Source: Elymus sibiricus
Lineage: Eukaryota; Streptophyta; Magnoliopsida; Poales; Poaceae
DNA: 64,000 bases
NCBI GenBank assembly: GCA_039707655.1
Contig: CM077665.1
Span: 77,315,954-77,379,953, forward strand
Direction: 5' to 3'
Made by a program: the position numbers and the translations under genes. A model generated the notes under the pieces. The model did no database searches, was not told the origin of the DNA, and saw only the letters and a program-made list of their open reading frames with translations. The first letter of the stretch is position 1. Each line of letters starts with the position of its first letter. Of the stretch, positions 22,839 to 34,616 are shown piece after piece.

Positions 22839-25817
22839 ATGTCGACTGCAGGCATGATCAAGGTCTCAGCTGGGTGTCCTACTTTTGATGGGACGGACTA
22901 CCCCTACTGGAAGAACAAGATGCGCATGCATCTTGATGCAATTGACAATGATCTCTGGTATGTTGTGGAAAATGGTATTCCCTTTGTCACCCCCACTATC
23001 AATGCTACTGATGTGAAGAGATTCAAGCAACTCGACTCTCAAGCGAAGAATATCATATGTGGCCATCTGAGCAAAGGTCAGTATGGCAGAGTGAGTGCTT
23101 TAGAGACTGCTAAGCTTATCTGGGATAGGCTGTCCAAAGTTAATGAAGGCATCCCAACTCAACGTGACTCTCGGGTTGATGTTCTTCGCAATCTCTTCAA
23201 CCACTTCAAAAGACTCGACAACGAAAATGTTCAGCAAACTTTCGATCGCCTCACTGACATCTCCAATGAGCTACAGGCTCTTGGTGACATTGACATCACC
23301 GACCATGAGGTGGTGAAGAAACTGCTGAGATCCCTTGATTCCTCATTTGATACACTTGCTTTGATGATCCAAGAACGTGGAGACTACAAGTCACTAGATC
23401 CTGCTGATATTCTTGAGAGACTCAATACTCATGAATTCCAACAAGCTGAGAAGAGAGACCTCTACGGGCCAAGTTATGGAAGATCTCGTGTTCTGAAGGC
23501 AAAGGCAATTTCCTCATCTGAAGATGAAGAATCTTATAGTAGTCTTGGTGATCCTGAAGAACTGAGTCAGGAGCTAGCGATGCTCGTGAGGAAATTCCAG
23601 AAGTTCTCTAGGAGAGGTCGGTTTGGAAAATCATCAAAAAGTGGCATGAAGAAATCAGATTCTTCAAGCGACTACAAGAAGAGAACTTGTCACAAATGCA
23701 AGAAATCTGGCCACTTTACTTCTGATTGTCCTCTCTAGGAGAAAGAATCAAGAAAGAAGAAATACAAGGATGACAGTTCTGATGACTCGAAGAAAAAGAA
23801 GAAATCTTCAAAGTCCTCATCTGTAAAGTCCTCATCTTCAAAGTTCTCATCGCACAAGAAGAACAACTTAAGGAAGGCTCGGGCACTTATTGGCAAGGAA
23901 ATGGATTCTGAAGAAGAATCTGAAGAATATGAGGAAGAGGAGGAATCTGAGGAGGAGTCGGACTCTGGGGTGGCGAGCCTAGCTCTCGCTACTGCTTTCG
24001 TCAGCAAGTCCATCTTCAACGATGAGGAAAATGACAACTCCCACGACACTGACGTCAGCAATTATGACTATGCTCCCACCTATTGCTTCATGGCAAGAAG
24101 TGCCCAGGCAACCACAGTATGCCCCGTCTTTGATGGATCTGACTATCCCAAATGGAAAGTCCTCATACGGAAGCAGCTCATATCGAAGAACAGCGAGCTA
24201 TGGACTGTTACTGAGCTTGGACTGACTGATCTCTGCAAAATGGCTAATGCTGATGACATTCTTAAGTACACACAGCTGGACGCCCAGGCAAAGAATATCA
24301 TCTACTCTAGCTTGTCAAAGGTCATGTTCAAAAGCATCTCCCATCTTCACACTGCTAAGCTCATCTAGGATAGGCTCTCTGATGTTCATGAAGGCTATCG
24401 CACTCGTCAAGATCCCAGGTTCATCGAATACAAGAACTTCCTCAAAACAAAGAAGACTGATCCAATTTCATCTTCCTCATCTATGTGCCTCATGGCAAAA
24501 AGATCAAAGGTACTCTCATACCATTCCTCTTCTGAATCAAGTGATGGTGAATCTGAGGATTACACAAAACCTAGCTATTCCAAACTTGCTCATATTGCTA
24601 CTAAACAACAAAGTGTCATTGAAAAGCTTCAGAAACAGCTAGACAAAAGCGATGATCTGTTGAATGAGGAAGTGGATCATACTCAAACTTTGACTAAGGA
24701 CCTTCAAAGTCTTCAATCCAAGTATGATAACCTTCAAAGTCGTCATGAGGCTCTCTTAGTCGATCATGAGAAGCTTTCTTATGAATTTCTTTAAAGAAAG
24801 CAAGATCTTGAGAAACTAAGGGTGTCTCATGAAGATCTTCAAAGGGATAATGACTCCTTGCTTGCTCAACAGATCAGTACCGCTCAGGAAGATTTTGTTC
24901 CACCTTGCTTGAAATGCATCGAACGTGAAACTGCTCATTCTTCACCTGAATGTTCAAATGCTTCTATTGCTGCAAATTCTTCAACTATTTCTGTGGTCAC
25001 AAATTCCTCATCTGAGGATACCACTAGTATCACTGACGAAAATGCAGGGTTGAAGGAATTGTATGTGACAGGCATATACAAAAGCCTCAAAGGGCATCAA
25101 ACCCTTTGTGATGTGCTTAAAAAGCAGGTTCTGAACAAGAACCCTAGGAAAGAGGGTATTGCCTTTGAGAGGAAACTCAATGCTGATGGATCCTACTGGA
25201 AACCTGAGCAGTATCCCAAAACCTCATGGGTTGCTGCAAAAGGATCACCTATAGACCCATCCACTTTATCTGGTTTTACTTGTGAATCTTCATATTCCTC
25301 TGATGAGTCAATTGACTCCAACTATAAACTGTTCAAAAATCAGAATGGTGAAGTATTTGCTAGATATGTTGGAACTAACTGCAGGAATGGTCCCCCTCTG
25401 AAGAAAATCTGGGTCCCCAAAAGGTACCTTGAAAATCTTCAAGTGAATGTCCTCATGACACCACCAGTGAAGAATAGGGACCCCAGATCAAATTCTTCAG
25501 TTGGACCAAAGTCTTCACAGGGAGCAAAGTCCTCACATGGACCAAATTCCTCATATGGTCAAAAATCATATCATTCTCGTGCTACTGCTCCTGGTTCGCA
25601 GGGGAAAACTAAGCGTCATGAATATGTTCATTATTCTTCAAATCATTATGTTCATAAGTCCTTGAAGAATTTCTCTGCTTATTCATATGAGTACTCTAAC
25701 CCTCGTCCTGTGAAACGAAGTGCACTTGCTTCTATGCCACCCTTCTCATATGGTGCTCGCAGAATGATGAACTCTTTGCCACCCCTCCAGATGTGGGTGG
25801 TGAAGAAATCGAACTAA
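22839..25817 (+). pseudogene. gag: Copia Gag with a duplicated N-terminal domain; three in-frame stops
   Basis: A single frame runs from ATG 22839 to TAA 25815 (992 codons), broken by TAG 23736, TAG 24366 and TAA 24792. Residues ~10-190 form the Copia capsid domain (FDGTDYPYWKNKM, LDSQAKNIICGHLSK, ETAKLIWDRL, QTFDRL). A CCHC knuckle CHKCKKSGHFTSDC follows at about 285-298, then an acidic Ser/Glu stretch. A second, partial capsid module (FDGSDYPKWKVLI, LDAQAKNIIYSSLSK, TAKLI*DRL) lies at about 420-530, then a probable coiled coil (KLQKQLDKSDD onward) and a Ser-rich tail. Gag would package element RNA. The stop at 24366 replaces the TGG seen in the first module. SIRE-type Gags are long, but I do not know this two-module form. 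Confidence 0.8.
24084..24505 (+). repeat. Inserted second Gag module bounded by short direct repeats
   Basis: TGCTTCATGGCAAGAAGTGC (24084-24103) and TGCCTCATGGCAAAAAGATC (24486-24505) are imperfect direct repeats, coding CFMAR and CLMAK. They bound the second partial capsid module. Best stretches are roughly 70% identical in DNA to the first module near 23110-23180. Confidence 0.65.
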
Positions 25818-26033
25818 TCTCTTATGTAGGTTCAGGTCTCCAGACGAACTTGAACGTCTGAGGAATTTGCTGGAGACCTGAAGAAATGCTTGAAAGGATG
25901 CAAGCTAATCACGATGAAATGAATCATTCATTTCTCACGTCCTCATATTACTTTGATTACTATACTATGTGATGAAATTCAATCTGATGAATTTGTAGTC
26001 ATATTCTTCACTCTGAAGCATATGCGTTCGTAA

Positions 26034-29000
26034 ACTATACTAATTCATCAGCAGGATGAAACTCCCAAAGCAACTGAGTGGGTCCTTGACAGTGGATGCA
26101 CCAACCACAAGATTGGTGACAAGAACCTACTGATGAATATCCCACTGGCTCCCTCTCATCTGAAGCATATCACCTACGCTGACAAAGGCAAAAGCAGGGT
26201 ATTGGGTCTTGGTAAGGTTGCAATTTCGAAGGATCGACACATGGATAAGGTGATGCTTGTCGAGTCCCTCGGTTTCAACCTCATGTCTGTCTCAATGCTT
26301 TGTGATCTTGATATGGTTGTCGTCTTTGGCAAATATCGTTGTGTTGTCATCATGGAATCTGACAAATCCGTAGTCTTCGAAGGCTTTAGGAGAGGAGACT
26401 TGTATATTGTTGATTTCTCTACAGGTCCACAGCCGGCCACATGTCTACTTGCAAAAGCTTCAGAAGGCTGGCTATGGCATCGACGACTTGGACACGCTGG
26501 CATGAGGAACTTGCACACGCTCGCGAAGAAAAAGCATGTCATTGGAATTGAGGGTATCAAATTCCTTAAGGATCACTTGTGTGGGGCTTGTGAGTCTGGG
26601 AAGATGACCAGATCCAAGCATCCATCCAAGACCATCATGACTACCACTCGTCCATTTGAATTGCTTCATATGGATCTCTTTGGTCCCACTCACTATGCCA
26701 CACTAACAAATACTCCATGCTTATATGGCTTTGTTATTGTTGATGATTTCTCTCGCTATACTTGGGTGCACATTATTCTGTACAAATCTGAAGTGCAGAA
26801 TGTCTTCAGACGATTTTCCTCAAGGGCCTCGACGAACTTCGGCGTCAAAATCAAGCATATCAGGAGTTATAATGGCACTGAGTTTAAGAACACTGGTCTT
26901 GATGAATATCTTGATGAACTTGGTATTACTCATGAGCTATCTACACCTTATACTCCTCAGCAGAATGGCGTTGTGGAGCGCAAGAACATGACTCTTGTTG
27001 AGATGGCTCGCACCATGCTTGATGAATACAAGACCCCTCGTCGCTTCTGGCCTGAGGCAATCAATACTGCTTGCCACATCATCAACAGGGTATATCTTCA
27101 CAAATTCCTCAAGAAGACTTCATATGAACTCCTCACTGATAAGAAACCCAATGTGAGTTATTTGAAAGTCTTCCGTGCTAAATGCTGGATTAGAGATCCT
27201 CATCACAGTTCTAAATTTGCACCGAAAGCACATGAAGGTTTTATGCTTGGTTACGGAAAGGACTCGCACACCTACAGAGTCTTCAACACCTATCACAACA
27301 AGGTTGTTGAAACTGTAGATGTGCGGTTCGATGAAACTAACGGCTCGCAAAGAGAGCACCTGCCTCCTGTGCTAGATGAAATGCCTCCTGAGGAATCCAT
27401 TAGGTTCAAGGCCACTGAAGACGTGATCCCTACTGAAGAACAACTACTCTCTGAAGAAGTTGTGCCCAACGCTGAAGACATTCATGCTGATACACCTGAA
27501 GACAATGGTGCTGAAGAAAATGCTCAGCCACAGCAAAGTCTTCAACCTGCTCATCCATGACTTGCAAACGAAGTGCAGATCAAGAAAATCCTCAACGACA
27601 TCAACGCACCAGGTCCCCTCACACGCTCAAAAGCTTCACATTTGTCTAACTTTTGTGGGCACTTTGCTTTTGTCTCTATCACAGAGTCCACCAAAGTTGA
27701 TGAAGCATTCTTGGAGCCTGAGTGGATTCAAGCCATGCAAGAGGAATTACATCAATTCAAGCTCAACAACGTGTGGGAACTTGTCAAACTCCTAGATCCT
27801 CGCAAGCACAATATCATAGGTACCAAGTGGATCTACCACAACAAACAAGATGAACTTGGTCAGGTAGTGAGGAATAAGGCCCGTCTTGTGGCACAGGGCT
27901 ACACACAGGTTGAGGGAATTGACTTTGATGAAACTTTTGCACCTATTGCTAGACTTGAAGCTATTCGCATATTGCTTGCTTATGCTAACCATCATAATAT
28001 CATCTTATATCAAATGGATGTGAAAAGTGCATTCCTCAATGGTAAGCTTGAGGAAGAAGTATATGTTGCTCAACACCCAGGTTTTGAAGATTCTAAGTAT
28101 CCTGACAAAGTCTTCAGACTCAACAAGGCCCTCTATGGCCTCAAGCAAGCCCCTCGGGCGTGGTATGACACACTGAAGGAATTCCTCATGAAGAAAGGCT
28201 TCAAACCCGGTTCACTTGACCCAACTCTTTTCACAAAATCATATGATGATGAATTATTTGTGTGTCAAATATATGTGGACGATATTATCTTTGGATGTAC
28301 TGACAAACGTTACAGCGACGAATTTGCCTATATGATGGGTGAAGAATATCAAATGTGTATGATGGGAGAGCTCAAATTCTTCTTAGGGCTTCTAATTCGT
28401 CAACAACGCAATGGCATCTTCATATCTCAAGAGAAATACCTCAAGGATGTCCTGAAGAAATTCGGCATGCAGGATTGCAAAGGCGTCAAGATTCCTATGC
28501 CCACATCGGCTCAACTCTGCACTGACGAAAGTGGTAAAGATTTCGATCAGAAGGTATGCCGCTCCATGATTGGTTCTTTATTGTATCTATGTGCATCTAG
28601 GCCAGATATTATGCTTAGTGTTTGCATGTGTGCCCGATTTCAAGCTAAACCGAAGGAATCACACCATAAGGCTGTGAAACATATTCTTCGATATCTAGCT
28701 CACACACCAACACTAGGATTATGGTACCCCAAGGGCTCAGATCTTGACCTCATTGGATATTCTGATTCTGATTATGCTGGTGATCGTGTGGACCGCAAGT
28801 CAACGTCAGGCACTTGTCATTTCCTCAGACGATCCTTAGTCTGTTGGTCCTCAAAGAAGCAGAACCGCGTGTCACTATCAATTGCTGAAGCTGAGTACAT
28901 TGCTGTTGGTTCTTGCTGTGCTCAATTGCTATGGATGAAACAAACCCTCAAGGACTACGGCATCAATGTGAAGAATGTTCCTCTCTACTGCGACAATGAG

Positions 29001-29225
29001 AGTGCCATCAAGATTGCTCACAACCCAGTTCAGCACTCCAAGACCAAGCACATCCAGATTCGTCATCATTTTCTTCGTGACCATGTGATGAAGGGCGATA
29101 TCTTCCTCGACCATGTGAAGACTGAAGAACAATTGGCTGATATCTTCACAAAGCCCTTGGATGAGAAGAGATTTTGCAAATTGCGGTGTGAGCTAAATAT
29201 CTTAGAATCTTCGAATGTTCTGTGA
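26034..29225 (+). pseudogene. pol: Copia Pol: protease, integrase, reverse transcriptase, RNase H
   Basis: The frame is open from 26034, apart from TGA at 27558, to TGA 29223, and is the same frame as gag. Protease active site LDSGCTNH at about 26085. Integrase follows: zinc-binding WHRRLGHAGM with CGAC, then HMDLFGP (first catalytic Asp), RSYNGTEF where Copia integrases have RSDNGTEF, so the second catalytic Asp is Tyr (codon 26868-26870), and QQNGVVERKN with the catalytic Glu. RT has [25 protein letters not shown] and the YVDDIIFG centre; RNase H has [18 protein letters not shown] and LYCDNESA. The TGA at 27558 fits CGA to TGA. The enzymes would copy RNA to DNA and insert it. Gag and pol are separated by about 215 bp with several stops. 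Confidence 0.88.
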
Positions 29226-29514
29226 AAGGACACACATCCTAACACTTATGCAAAATTGATGACTTTGATGTGCAACACACGAAGTAAAGTCTTTCTTCAA
29301 TCAATGAAGACTGACACTCTAAGTGTGAAGAAATTAATGAAGAATTTGATTCTCAGAACACTACGACAATTGTACGCGGTGTCTCAAATCATCATTCTTA
29401 TACGGTGGGTAACGCCACCAACAACAGTTGAAATTCTTCAAGTTTGCAAATTCCTCAAACTTCAAATTCTTCAAACTTTTCAACTGATGTTCCTCACATG
29501 AGTTTTTCTTCATT

Positions 29515-29518
<4 letters not shown>

Positions 29519-29579
<61 letters not shown>
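29519..29579. repeat. (AT)n microsatellite
   Basis: About 30 uninterrupted AT units just downstream of pol. Confidence 0.95.
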
Positions 29580-29583
<4 letters not shown>

Positions 29584-29972
29584 TTGAGTTTTTCCATGTC
29601 CTCAACAGCATTCACTTATAGCTATTTCTTCAAGTTGATTTTCTTCTAAGTGAATGTGATCGGACCGGTTTCCCCTCTATGCTAAACTCAACCAAGTCTG
29701 TTCACAAATTCTTCATATGCGTTCTACTTTGAAACCCGTTCAAAGTCTTCACTGTGTCCTTGACAGCTGAAGAATTTGCGAACGAAACTTTAAAATTTTC
29801 AATCTCAATTTTTGGCGGTTGCCGCTCAAACCATCCCGATTCCCACGACTGGATAACCCACGATCCCCCACGATCTCCACTACACGGTACGTGGGTGACA
29901 CATGTCGCGTGGATGGCAAGGGTCAAGGGTATACTGGTCCAAAATCTTCGGACCAGTTGGTTTTTACTATCG

Positions 29973-29981
29973 CTATAAATA
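29973..29981 (+). promoter_or_regulatory. Internal TATA box before the extra Copia ORF
   Basis: CTATAAATA followed by CCCCCTCCC, then a C/T-rich leader with CGCCGCCGC and GTCGTCGTC runs, as in plant gene 5' UTRs. It lies about 720 bp upstream of the ORF start and is far from either LTR promoter. Use as a promoter is inference. Confidence 0.45.
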
Positions 29982-30691
29982 CCCCCTCCCTTCCACTTGC
30001 TCGGGTTACTCTTCACTCCCATCTCTCCCGAGCTCCAGGCCTAGCGCCGCCGCTAACCTCATCGTCGCCGTAGAGGAAGAGCTTCACTGCCTCGACCTCG
30101 CCGTCGTCGTACTCGCATCGACCGCGGAAGTCTTCACCCCGCCGCCACTGTAGCTGTCTCCCTCTGCCAAGCTAGGGCGTGGGAGATCTGGACTGACGAA
30201 CTCCTTCACTTCCTTCTCTCTTCGTCGTGTTCTTCGCTTACGGTAAATAAAATCTTATTTTACGGCATTTTTGATCATCTTGATTCTCACAAAAACTTCA
30301 AACTAAGTTTATTCTTCAAGAATCCATCTCTCTAGATCCAATCAACCAATGTTCTCTTAAGAAATCTCCCTAAGTAACAATATTCTTCATGATTCCTCAA
30401 TTGTGTGGATCTCACAATCTGCACAACTCTGGAACCTGAGACAAGAACACTTAGTGAAATTCTTCAAGACATCTCTGGTCAAATTCCTCAAACTTGATAC
30501 TTTTTGCAAAAAAATCTGAGAACGCATATGACCTCTCAAATTCTTCGCAGCTACACTCTATTCACAGGTACAAAATTTCAGCTGATGAATCTCTAGGTTC
30601 TCATCAACTTAACTCATTTGCAGCATTCCTTGAAGAAAAATTACACACCTCTTCAGAATCCTCAAAAGTGCAAAGTCCTCAGCCGAAGAAA

Positions 30692-33600
30692 ATGGCTGAA
30701 GGCAAAAGACCTCAGAAAGGAGGAAAGAGACCTAAAGTGCAAACTGCTTTTGAGATTCCTGATGATCTCTATGAGGAATACTGTACACCTGATGAAGCAA
30801 CTCATGGCAAAGAGACCAAACAACAGTGCAAAGTTTGCATTCGGAGGATTGAGAGGAGATGGATGAAAGAATGGAGGGAATATCGCTATGTTACCCCCAA
30901 GTACATGAAGAAATTTGCACTCAAGCCTCCATGCAGAAGAGCACCCTTAGCAGCAGGACAACATGCTGATCCAACTAGCCTCAAAACTGGTGAGGATTTT
31001 CCGCATGAATGGGAAAGGCGCCATGCAAAACTAGCTAGGCAAGCAAAAGAGGCTGTGAGGCAATTCAATGAAGACTCTGCTGCTGCTGCCTTAGCAAATG
31101 CTTCTGTCAGTGCTTCTACTCCCAAGAAGGCAATGGCAAAGAAATCAGCCGTCAAGTTGAAATCCTCAACCCCAGTGTCTTCTGCCCCCAGTTCCTCGCA
31201 GCAAATGCCCCAGGCAAAATCATCAAGGGCTCCTTCAGTGGCTGCACAATCCTCTGCTGCCGCAGCCAAGTCCTCAACGCCAGTACACCTTCCTTCATGT
31301 AAAAGAACAGTAGGGTTCTCAATTGCCTCTGGGACATCAGCAAATTCTTCAAGCAGTCCCACTCTACTGAAAATGAAAACCACTGTTGGCCGAGGAAAAC
31401 ATCCAAGTCCTCATGATAAGAAAGTGGTCTTTCAAGTTCCCTCAGCATCTGAGGATGATGATGCAGATGATGAAGAATTAGATGCAATTGTGAGGAATAA
31501 GCAAGAAAGAATGGCCCAAGCCAAGGGCACTTCAATTCCTCTGCTACTTGATCCGAAGATCGTGCTAGATTTCATCGACTTGTGGCACCAGGACCCAAAC
31601 AGACCTATCGATGATTTGAAGCTTCCACCGGGCCCAAGTCATGTTCTAGCTGCTTTCATTGGTGAAGAAAAATGGAAGCATGAGCAGATCAGAAGAACCA
31701 AGATAGCTAAACAAAGGAAAGAGAGGTTCATGAAGGAGAATGTCCTCAACCTGATGCCTGATCAACTCATCTCTGTCCACAGAGATATCAAAGGCCTCAA
31801 TGAGAAGTACAACAGCCACCTCTCAGAATGGCAAGGGGCCAAGGGCAGATTCATCACAATGGCTGACAAAGTCATCAAAGATCACAACACTCAGGCTGTA
31901 GCACGAGCTCAAGCCTCAAACCCTCTGCACAGCTCCTCTGTGCCACAATCTGAAGAAACCACCAGGACAGTCGTAGAAACTGCTGTGCCTGAGGAAACTG
32001 CAAGGGCGACTGAAGCAGTCGAGCCTGAAGAAACTGATGTTTCGTCAGCAACTGATGCGAAGAAAAGGAAGGCCTCAGCATCTGCAGAGTCCTCAGCACC
32101 TAAGAAGTTGAAGACACTGCCTAGTTCCTCAACTGAGCCAATCGATGCAACTCCACTGTCTACTATCCCAGCTTATGATCTGATTCCATTTGGTGAGGAT
32201 TATGAAATCCCAAATGATGAACCTGAAGAAAATCAGTCTGCTGCTTCTGAGCCGGTTGATGAAGAAATTCAAATGGAGGAAAATGCTCAAACTCCAATAC
32301 TTGAATCTCCCCAGCCTCAGGCTGGCACTGAGGAAATGGAAGAGGAGGTGGGCATTGGTAACACCACTCCCGTTATCAATGATGACTATTAGGAATCTGA
32401 ACATCCAAACTCTCCTCTTACCACTCCTCTCACCCAAATTCCTCCGTCTCCAGCTGCGACTGAAGAAATGCCAGCTGAGTCAGTGCCTGAAGAAACTCAT
32501 GCGGCCTCTGCTGAAGTCATTGTGAATGAGGAAACTGCCCCAACCAAGGCTGCTGAAGAATCTGCTCCGTCTATTCCTCAAACTGCCATCATCGCTGTTA
32601 TGCCAAAGGAGATTCATGGGCGCTTCAAGCCAAATCTTCAACCAAAGCTAGCTATGCCTTTCAAGAAGCGGCCCAAATTCATCAAAGAAAATTTCTACGA
32701 TGAGCATCACTTCTTCTCAGGAGCAAATCCTTATGACTCCCAAAGGTCACGTCATAAGAAATTATGGACGCCTACTCAGGCTAATTACTATGCAGCTGTG
32801 CTATTCTAGAAGGACAAAGTTTTCCAACATTATTCAATTCCTCATGCTGATATGGAAAACATCCCATGCTTCAATCCAGTACTCACTGTTCTTCAAGATG
32901 CTGGATTACTGCCCTTCTACGTTGACATCTGTGATTGGAATGAAGAACTCATTCTTCAATTCTACGCCACTCTTCACATCTCTGGTGAAGCTCAAGACAT
33001 CAGCACTTGGATACTTGACTGGATGACAGGCAACACTCACTTTACTGTGCCTGCCTCTGAATTGCTTCGAGCTGTCCCTGTCAGTATTCCCTCAGCTAAA
33101 GCCAGATGCCTATATGATGAACCTGAGCTTCCCAATCACCTCATGCAAATCCTTATGAAGCCTTTGAAGCCTGGTCAAGCACCCAGAACAACTTTTCTGG
33201 TGCAGGACTTACTGTATGTGCCTCGCACTGTCTATCGCATTATGACCAAAACCTTCAGTCCCATCAAAGGCCACAACAATGAAGAAGAAGAGGTGGTTGG
33301 AGTAATGAAGAATCTGCTCTTCAACATAATTCATGGCATTCCCATAAATCTTCATGATTTCTTCTTGAGGACATTGGCCAACATTGCACTGTCACCTTTT
33401 GAACTGAAGCCTTATGCTCCATGGATCATGAAGTTCATCCAGGCGAGATCCTCAATGCCTTATGAAGCTGACTTCCAAAATCATTTTAGTTTTCTGCCGC
33501 CAATTGAAGTCCTCAAGGACACATTTTCTTCAATGGATGGGAAAGGCAAAACTGTCATTGATGAAGGATCTCGACCATTAAATGGTCAATTTCGCACTGA

Positions 33601-34096
33601 TGCCTCTTACTCAACAAATGATGACATTGCTTCTCAAGACTCTGTTGGCAGGGCCACAGCTCAAAGACCTCAAGAAGCTGCTCCAAGGGTGATGACTGAT
33701 CGTGAGCTTCTCCTCATTCTTCACCAAAAGGTGGATCGCAATCACAAATGGGTCAAACGACAGTTTGGTGCACTTCTTCGGGACATGACAGTCACTCACA
33801 ATGTGGTGAGGAAAAACCATTACTACCTGCATGAAATCTTCGACCGCACCTGGGCTACCCTTGAACATCTTTATACTCCTGAAGAACTTGCGGAGATGGA
33901 ATTTCAACGGGACTCTGACTGGTCAATTCCTCCAAAGAAGAAGTGGAAGAAAGTCCAAGTTCCTCAGCTGGTAACAAGCTCATATTCTTCATCGCGTAAG
34001 ACGGATGAAGCTGAGGACATTGACGACACTGCAGCAGGCCCTGCTCCACCAACCGACCCCGACAACGCTGGCGCTCCTCCACCACCTTCAAGATGA
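30692..34096 (+). pseudogene. Extra 3' ORF (envelope-like position) of the SIRE/Maximus-type element
   Basis: The first true ATG of the long frame is 30692 (MAEGKRPQKGGKRPKVQTA); the frame extends upstream only from a TTG. It runs to TGA 34094, about 1,134 codons, broken by TAG 32390 and TAG 32807, both explained by CAG to TAG. The first third is basic, then Ser/Ala/Lys-rich. A central conserved-looking region (PKIVLDFIDLWH) and Glu/Pro-rich acidic stretches follow. The last 430 residues hold a domain with FYVDICDWNEELILQFYATL and WILDWMTGN. That domain recalls the ORF downstream of pol in SIRE/Athila elements. I see no signal peptide or clear transmembrane helix, so envelope describes position only. 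Function unknown. Confidence 0.7.
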
Positions 34097-34616
34097 AATT
34101 CTTCAGGGGCGTTAGTCCTCAATTTCGTCCCTTTTGGTCACTTGATGACAAAGGGGGAGAAATTTGAGTTAGTCTTCAAGCGGGTCTCTATATGGGCTTT
34201 GTTTTTGTTTAAGTTACAACTCTCGCTCTTCTGAAGCTTTTGTTGATTGAGTTGTAAACTTAAGTCCGATGGTGGTCTGATACTTTTGAACTGCTTTCTG
34301 CATGCTTATTTCCTCAAGTATCTTAATGCACACATGCTGAATTTCCTCAGACCCCATTTGCCATCATGCATTTCAATTTTCTTATGATATATATTAAATG
34401 CGTGTATGGATTACAAGATATAGGGGGAGATCTCCGAGATTTTATCCTGCCATGTGCATTTGCAGTCCAAAGCAAATTCCTCAAATATGCACATCTTCAG
34501 GGGGAGTTCCTCTATATCTTGCAATCAAATTCCTCAAACTCAGTACTTACACTTCATATGTTTATCCCCGCTGAAAACTTAACCTATTTGTCATCAATCA
34601 CCAAAAAGGGGGAGAT
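34097..34616 (+). promoter_or_regulatory. 3' non-coding region with repeated polypurine tracts
   Basis: Four GGGGGAG-centred purine runs occur: 34150-34162 (AAAGGGGGAGAAA), 34420-34430 (TAGGGGGAGA), 34499-34506 and 34603-34616 (AAAAAGGGGGAGATT). The last abuts the 3' LTR and is the expected plus-strand primer; the others could be secondary primers or decayed copies. Confidence 0.75.

Larger units (their letters stand above)
29226..30691 (+). other. Non-coding interval between pol and the extra ORF
   Basis: No credible ORF. It holds AT-rich DNA dense in TTCTTCA/TTCCTCA motifs, an (AT)n microsatellite, then from about 29810 a GC-richer promoter-like block with a TATA box, C/T-rich leader (30000-30240), a possible splice donor CG|GTAAAT at 30243 and several AG acceptor candidates before 30692. 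Confidence 0.6.

Noticed and set aside
27573..29225. RT-RNase H as a separate ORF from integrase
   Set aside because: The frame is continuous with the upstream integrase frame except for TGA 27558, and the apparent start is GTG, so it is one pol broken by a stop.
30494..30691. Upstream extension of the extra Copia ORF from 30494
   Set aside because: That start is a TTG and the extension has no further ATG; the first ATG is 30692.
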